DNA from: an uncultured Lachnospiraceae bacterium | Lineage (GTDB): Bacteria > Bacillota > Clostridia > Lachnospirales > Lachnospiraceae | NCBI GenBank assembly: GCA_900539715.1 | Contig: UQDA01000013.1 | Span: forward strand, 1 to 64,000 | Direction: 5' to 3' | DNA length: 64,000 bases | In this document: positions 59,522 through 64,000 of the stretch, in pieces | Numbering within the stretch: position 1 is the stretch's first letter | Layout of the letters: the number at the start of each line of letters is the position of its first letter | The notes under the pieces: model-generated | The model's input: the letters and a program-made list of their open reading frames with translations, nothing else | What the model was told of the DNA's origin: nothing | Database searches by the model: none | Program-made: the position numbers and the translations under genes

Positions 59522-60169
59522 CTAATCTCTGCCCAGTTCATACATCAAAGCATTACAGATTGCTGCCGCAACGTTACTGCCGCCTTTTCTTCCCCTGTTT
59601 ACAATATGCGGCACATCTGTCCCTATAATCAATTCCTTTGCGGCTTCCACGTTCACAAAGCCCACCGGTACACCAATAATAAATGCCGGTTTCCATATTC
59701 CTTCTCTCATCATCTCATATAGCCGGATCAATGCGGTAGGTGCATTTCCAATGGCAAAAATTACCGGTTTTTTTATCATAGAAGCCATCTCCATGCTAAT
59801 TGCCGCCCGGGTAGTCCCTCTCTCTTTTGCTATTTGCGCAACCTTCGCATCTGCCATAAAACAATGTGCTTCTCCGCCAAACCTTGCCAACGTTTTCTTA
59901 TTGACCCCTGCTAATGCCATGTTCGTATCTGTCACTATATCGGCACCGCTTATCAGTAACTCCCTTGCGATCTGTACCGCATTTTCAGAAAATACAAGAG
60001 TCTTTGTATAGTCAAAATCCGCGCTGGTATGAATGACTCTTTTCGTCACCATTTCCTGCTCTTTTGGTATTTTTATTCCTTGTATCTCCAACTCCCTGGA
60101 GATAATCTCAAAACTTCTTTTTTCAATTTCTTCCGGCAATAAATGCTCTATATTATGCAAGACACTCAC
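59522..60169 (-). CDS. cbiC: Cobalt-precorrin-8 methylmutase
   Basis: CbiC moves a methyl group from C11 to C12 to form cobyrinate. The 215-residue protein contains VIHTSADFDY with the catalytic histidine, DTNMALAG, and IGVPVGFVNVEAAKE near 170. The start is a GTG at 60169 inside the previous stop region, or an in-frame TTG at 60160; both overlap the end of the aminotransferase gene. Confidence 0.95.
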   Translation of the reverse strand: MSVLHNIEHLLPEEIEKRSFEIISRELEIQGIKIPKEQEMVTKRVIHTSADFDYTKTLVFSENAVQIARELLISGADIVTDTNMALAGVNKKTLARFGGEAHCFMADAKVAQIAKERGTTRAAISMEMASMIKKPVIFAIGNAPTALIRLYEMMREGIWKPAFIIGVPVGFVNVEAAKELIIGTDVPHIVNRGRKGGSNVAAAICNALMYELGRD

Positions 60170-61184
60170 CTATCTCTCTCAGTAATATTTTATTTTCTTC
60201 TCTGCTTTTTACAGCGAGTCGATAATACCCCTTTTTCAATCCTTTAAAGTTCCGGCAATCCCTTATTAAAATCCCCCTTTTCAGTAATAACTCATACAAA
60301 GGTTTTTCTGTATACAGCAAAATAAAATTTCCCTCTCCGTCAAATACTTCCAGCCCCATCTTTTGCAGTTGCTCTGTTAAAAATGCTCTCTCTTTTTGCA
60401 CATACCATACCGTTTGCTCTACAAATTCTTTTTCCTTTGCACATGCTATCCCTGCCTCCTGTGCAAAAACGGATAAATTCCACTCCGGAAGCTGCCGTCC
60501 AATCTTCTGAACAAGCCCTTCATTACCGCTAACCAAAAATCCCAGTCTTACTCCGGGAATCGCATATAGTTTTGTAAAAGCCTGTACCAAAAGCAAATTA
60601 GGGTACTCCTCTATCTCTGATACAAAGGAGGCATCCCCTTCACAAAAGGAAATAAAACATTCATCCAAAACAACATAGATGCCCTTCTCTCTGCATACAG
60701 TGAGCACTTTTCCAAGATAATCGCGCTCCAGCCGTTTTCCTGTCGGATTATTCGGCTGCGCCAGGAAGAGAATATCGATATCTTCCGTCAACATCATAAA
60801 TAAATCTTCGCCCGGCAAAAAGGAATTTTCTTTTTTCAGAAAATAATAGCTGATTTTACTTTCCACTGCTTCTGCAGCATATTGATACCCGTAAAAGCTG
60901 GGTACCGGAATCAGGACATTCTCCGGCTTAAGGGCATGCATGATCCCCATAAAAATTTCTGAAGCGCCGTTTCCAAACAGTAAATATTCCTTTGGAACCG
61001 CCAGCTGCTTTGCCACCGCTTCTGTCAATTCAAGAGCTCGTATATCCGGATATTCCTGACATCGCACCACCGCCCGATGCAGAGCCTCTTCTACCCCTTT
61101 GGGGATTCCGAGAGGATTCACATTGACCGAAAAATCCAGTTTTACTTTATTCGTATAAATATCTCCGCCGTGTATAACCTGCAC
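60153..61184 (-). CDS. cobD: Threonine-phosphate decarboxylase (CobD type)
   Basis: This 343-residue pyridoxal-phosphate enzyme makes aminopropanol phosphate, the linker for the nucleotide loop. It starts with IHGGDIYTNKVKLDFSVNVNPLG, a signature of CobD, and has the PNNPTGKRL element, a DECFISF motif, and the PLP lysine in VQAFTKLYAIPGVRLGF. It starts 18 bases after the cbiB stop and its end overlaps cbiC. Confidence 0.93.
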   Translation of the reverse strand: MQVIHGGDIYTNKVKLDFSVNVNPLGIPKGVEEALHRAVVRCQEYPDIRALELTEAVAKQLAVPKEYLLFGNGASEIFMGIMHALKPENVLIPVPSFYGYQYAAEAVESKISYYFLKKENSFLPGEDLFMMLTEDIDILFLAQPNNPTGKRLERDYLGKVLTVCREKGIYVVLDECFISFCEGDASFVSEIEEYPNLLLVQAFTKLYAIPGVRLGFLVSGNEGLVQKIGRQLPEWNLSVFAQEAGIACAKEKEFVEQTVWYVQKERAFLTEQLQKMGLEVFDGEGNFILLYTEKPLYELLLKRGILIRDCRNFKGLKKGYYRLAVKSREENKILLREIGECLA

Positions 61185-61202
61185 CAGCCGCTCACTTCCC
61201 TT

Positions 61203-62177
61203 CTATAAACAAATCAAACCTGCCATCAATGTTAAACAAATCATTTCACACAACCACGCGGTTATATACATTAACTTGTTTACTCTCTTTATATCTTCAT
61301 ACTCTACGCTTCTGCATGCATCGCCTATAAATGGTTTCTTTACTGTTTTTCCAAAATAGCAGGCATCTCCTGCCAGGCGTATTCCCAATGCTCCGGCACA
61401 TACCGATTCCGTCTGGGCAGAATTAGGACTGGCATGCTTTCGATTATCCCTCTTATATATTTTGTAAGCCTGTCTTCCGCTATAACTTTTTCCGCCTATA
61501 AAAGCTGCACATATCATAAGCCAGGCGCTGATTCTGGATGGTATGTAATTAACCAAGTCATCCAGTCTGGCGGCCGCTCTCCCAAAATACAGATACTTCT
61601 CATTTTTATATCCCACCATAGAATCCATGGTATTCACAGCCTTGTAGAAAAACCCTGCTATAGGGCCTCCTAATGCAGTATACAGCATGGGAGCTATGAC
61701 TCCATCCGAGGTATTTTCCGCAACAGTTTCAATAGCGGCTTTCGCAACTCCCTCTTCATCTAAAACAGACGTATCTCTGCCCACAATCATAGAGACTGCT
61801 TTTCTTGCCGCTTCCAGCCCTTCTGTTTGCAGACAATGACAGACTTTCATACTCTCCACCTTCAGGCATTTCGTTGCCAGAATCTGATACGTCATAATCG
61901 TTTCTGTCAGGACCCCAAAATATGGATGGATATGATACGCTGCAAATATAAGAATTGCAGTTACGCAAACAGTTATGGTAAGCACTGAGAAAACCAGCAG
62001 CGCTCCATCTTTTAATTCATTCCTGCTGTTTCTCTCCGCCTTCCCGTTTCGCAGTTTCTTTTCCAAACCACTTATCAAACTGCCTATCAAACGTATAGGA
62101 TGAGGCAGCCAATAAGGATCTCCCAAAAGTAAATCCAAAAGAAAACCAGAGAAAAAAGCTAATATATGATATTTCAT
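61203..62177 (-). CDS. cbiB: Adenosylcobinamide-phosphate synthase
   Basis: CbiB is the integral membrane enzyme that attaches aminopropanol phosphate to adenosylcobyric acid. The 324-residue protein has several helices and the motifs LDLLLGDPYWLPHPIRLIG near 13-31, the VGRDTS element near 130 and AETVAENTSDGVIAPMLY-like residues near 150. It lies between the cobC-type phosphatase gene and cobD. Confidence 0.95.
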   Translation of the reverse strand: MKYHILAFFSGFLLDLLLGDPYWLPHPIRLIGSLISGLEKKLRNGKAERNSRNELKDGALLVFSVLTITVCVTAILIFAAYHIHPYFGVLTETIMTYQILATKCLKVESMKVCHCLQTEGLEAARKAVSMIVGRDTSVLDEEGVAKAAIETVAENTSDGVIAPMLYTALGGPIAGFFYKAVNTMDSMVGYKNEKYLYFGRAAARLDDLVNYIPSRISAWLMICAAFIGGKSYSGRQAYKIYKRDNRKHASPNSAQTESVCAGALGIRLAGDACYFGKTVKKPFIGDACRSVEYEDIKRVNKLMYITAWLCEMICLTLMAGLICL

Positions 62178-62185
62178 TTATTTCC

Positions 62186-62815
62186 TCACACTCTATCTTG
62201 TCCTATTTTCTGAACATCCGCCATTCTGAGATATCCCTGTATCTCTTTTAGGGTACAGATATATCCCTGTCCGTTTTCTGCCTGATAATCAAAATATCCG
62301 CCACCACAAAAAGTACTCAGCAAAGCCATGATTGTTCCGCCATGCATCACTCCTCCTATTGTCATGGCGCTGTTGAGCCTGCTCTGACATTTCAGCTGTA
62401 ATAACATTTTATAAAATCCCTGTTTGCAGCGTTCTGTAAAATCTTCCCTGCTCTCTCCATTTGGAAAAGGCAATGTACCATTACTGTCAATCCATTTCTG
62501 ATAATATTCATTTCCTTTTAATTCCACATAATTTTTTCCTTCAAAATCTCCAAAATCCATTTCCGCCCACTCCGGTATCATAAAAATTTCCTGTTCAGGA
62601 TAGAGTATCCGGGCAGTTTGCGCACAACGTCTCATTGGACTCGAAAAAAGATGATCAACATGCGGATAGGTATTCCTGGCTTTATATAATGCCTGCTCTC
62701 CCTCCTTGCTTAATCCTTCATCTGTTCTTCCAAGGTATCTATGCTCTTTATTGGAAGGAGTAGCTCCATGGCGAATCATTACTAATTTCACTTGATTCTC
62801 TGACCGATTCCACAT
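62186..62815 (-). CDS. cobC: Histidine phosphatase, alpha-ribazole phosphatase (CobC) type
   Basis: The 209-residue phosphatase has the catalytic RHGATPSN motif near 15, the MRRCAQTARIL segment near 61, the DFGDFEGKNYVEL pattern near 87, and a second histidine in GGVMHGGTIMAL near 156. It likely dephosphorylates alpha-ribazole or adenosylcobalamin 5'-phosphate in loop assembly. It starts inside the end of cobU (28-base overlap). Confidence 0.9.
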   Translation of the reverse strand: MWNRSENQVKLVMIRHGATPSNKEHRYLGRTDEGLSKEGEQALYKARNTYPHVDHLFSSPMRRCAQTARILYPEQEIFMIPEWAEMDFGDFEGKNYVELKGNEYYQKWIDSNGTLPFPNGESREDFTERCKQGFYKMLLQLKCQSRLNSAMTIGGVMHGGTIMALLSTFCGGGYFDYQAENGQGYICTLKEIQGYLRMADVQKIGQDRV

Positions 62816-63186
62816 ATCACCCGCACCACCTCATCTGCCTGCTCCGCCAGTTTTATCAGAATCCTTCCTGTCCGCTCTCTGTATTCCCGTTCAAAACTGT
62901 CTATAGGCACAATTCCATTTCCAATCTCATCACTAATCACAATACAGCCGGGAGCATTGCTTATAAATTCCAGTACTTCCTGCTCTATATTTTCCCCCTG
63001 CCTGATACCTGCCTTCATCCACTCATGAAAGTGATTCAGAATGACGGTCTTTCCGTTATCCTTTGATTCCTGTAATTGTTCTGCATCCGGAAATTCACCG
63101 TCTACAATACAAAAATCTGTTACTCTTTTTCCCTCAAGTACATAATCCAATTTTCCTTGAGCATATCCGCCAATTACCAGCTTCAT
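62788..63186 (-). CDS. cobU: Short CobU-like adenosylcobinamide kinase/guanylyltransferase
   Basis: CobU phosphorylates adenosylcobinamide and adds GMP. The visible protein is 132 residues, against about 180 in typical CobU. The P-loop is GGYAQGKLDYVLE, with leucine where most CobU proteins have serine or threonine after GK. The C-terminal half is conserved (ISDEIGNGIVPID near 88-100, REYRERTGRILIKLAEQADEV). ATG 63186 follows GAGGTG; a GTG three codons earlier is unlikely. It may be a shortened but active form, as its order between cobS and cobC is intact. Confidence 0.8.
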   Translation of the reverse strand: MKLVIGGYAQGKLDYVLEGKRVTDFCIVDGEFPDAEQLQESKDNGKTVILNHFHEWMKAGIRQGENIEQEVLEFISNAPGCIVISDEIGNGIVPIDSFEREYRERTGRILIKLAEQADEVVRVICGIGQRIK

Positions 63187-63202
63187 CTGATCCACCTCTT
63201 CC

Positions 63203-63970
63203 TTACATACAAACCACGTTTATTACCGCTGCTGCAGCCAGCATGCCGCACTCACAAAGCAATACAAAATATCCTGCCGTATCACCGGTAATTCCGCCCA
63301 ATTCTTTTTTACTGCGATAAGCGTAATACACAAACACACCAAGTGCCGCTGCTGCCACGATCATCCCTCCGGTCAAGGAACGCCATAACATAAACAACAC
63401 ACACAATGCTCCCTGCAGACAAAGGACTATCTTCACAGTATTCTTCCCCGCCTTACTGGCAAAAGAATAAAGCAAGCCTTCCTTTTTTGCCGACGGGAAT
63501 GATACTACACTGATTCCGCTCAGACATCTGGATAAGAAAAAGCCGGCGCAAACAATCTGTAACAAATTTTTGTCCTGTATTTCGGAAAAAGCAGCCATAT
63601 ACAATAGTCCATAGACAATAAGCCCGATAACTGCAAATGCACCAATATGGGAATCTTTTAATATTTCCAGCTTCTTTTCCCGCAGCTGATAAGAACAAAA
63701 GGCGTCCATGGTATCCATAAATCCATCTGCATGAAATCCCCCTGTAATCAATAAAGGAATTGCTGTTCCTATCAATGTATAGCACAGCAGACTAATTTCA
63801 TATTTTTCACAAATCATTCCCCAAAAATAAATACAGCCGCCGATCACTGCCCCTATCCATGGAAAAAAACAAAGCATATATTTCATATCCTCATCCTTCC
63901 ACTCAAACTGTGGCATAGGAATTTTGGAATACATTGAAAATGCGATTATCATTGCTTTTACAATCCGCAT
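63203..63970 (-). CDS. cobS: Adenosylcobinamide-GDP ribazoletransferase (cobalamin synthase)
   Basis: CobS joins GDP-cobinamide with alpha-ribazole in the membrane. The 255-residue protein has six or so helices and the family motifs FSMYSKIPMP near 12-21, a FFPWIGAVIGG segment near 38-48, and TGGFHADGFMDTMDAF near 83-98. ATG 63970 follows GGAG by six bases. The operon continues past the right edge, where cobT, cbiP and others would be expected. Confidence 0.95.
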   Translation of the reverse strand: MRIVKAMIIAFSMYSKIPMPQFEWKDEDMKYMLCFFPWIGAVIGGCIYFWGMICEKYEISLLCYTLIGTAIPLLITGGFHADGFMDTMDAFCSYQLREKKLEILKDSHIGAFAVIGLIVYGLLYMAAFSEIQDKNLLQIVCAGFFLSRCLSGISVVSFPSAKKEGLLYSFASKAGKNTVKIVLCLQGALCVLFMLWRSLTGGMIVAAAALGVFVYYAYRSKKELGGITGDTAGYFVLLCECGMLAAAAVINVVCM

Positions 63971-64000
63971 ATGAATCTCCATTCCGGAGCGCAGGAGGCA

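Overview
The window reads as a chromosomal segment of an anaerobic, endospore-forming Clostridia, most likely a Lachnospiraceae member. Supporting signs are spore genes (SpoIIM-like, SpoVAA, SpoVAB, SpoVAC, two small coat-like proteins), sigma-A promoters with strong AGGAGG ribosome sites, a Gram-positive LexA box at recA, a CIRCE element at htpG, the oxygen-independent (cbi) cobalamin pathway, and a pair of large genes resembling families I remember from Lachnospiraceae (DUF5716/DUF5717-like). Most genes lie on the minus strand, and no rRNA, tRNA, CRISPR array, transposase or prophage is visible.

Layout. 0-10.8 kb: minus-strand housekeeping run yicC-remA-gmk-rpoZ-rimO-pgsA, then cinA, a membrane-anchored protein, recA-recX, rny, a Nudix hydrolase and a SpoIIM-like gene cut by the left edge. 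11-18.5 kb: rqcH/fbpA, coat-like proteins, an RsiV-like protein, glycogen synthase, and a PfoR/EIIC-type transporter facing niaR, with a candidate NiaR operator at the transporter promoter and a small leader/sRNA-like unit upstream of niaR. 18.5-22.4 kb: a decayed ferredoxin-like gene, then gap-pgk-tpiA with a hairpin array between pgk and tpiA. 22.5-34 kb: a PHP phosphatase, a three-gene minus-strand unit (giant alpha-helical protein, Hsp70/actin-like protein, TPR-like protein), a structured repeat cluster, a GntR-ABC cassette, a SpoIID-like/PG-binding protein and a FUSC protein. 34-41.6 kb: htpG, a PrsA-like foldase, a MATE transporter, spoVAB-spoVAC, VanZ-like and InlB-repeat proteins. 41.7-50.2 kb: mglBAC sugar importer with its own binding-protein/YesM/YesN sensory system. 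50.2-51.9 kb: spoVAA and a class B sortase. 52.1-64 kb: a 13-gene cobalamin operon running off the right edge.

How the genes work together. The mgl block is a sense-and-import unit. A membrane-anchored sugar-binding protein, a sensor kinase and an AraC-type regulator lie directly upstream of mglBAC. This whole block sits between spoVAA and spoVAB, and each spo piece has its own sigma-G-type promoter. The cobalamin operon covers ring methylation and contraction, a,c-diamide formation and lower-loop assembly. Its early steps (cbiL, chelatase, cbiP, cobT) must lie outside the window. Several intrinsic terminators sit just upstream of a ribosome site inside gene runs, suggesting partial termination sets expression ratios.

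All calls were made by reading the sequence and from remembered family knowledge. No database search was run.
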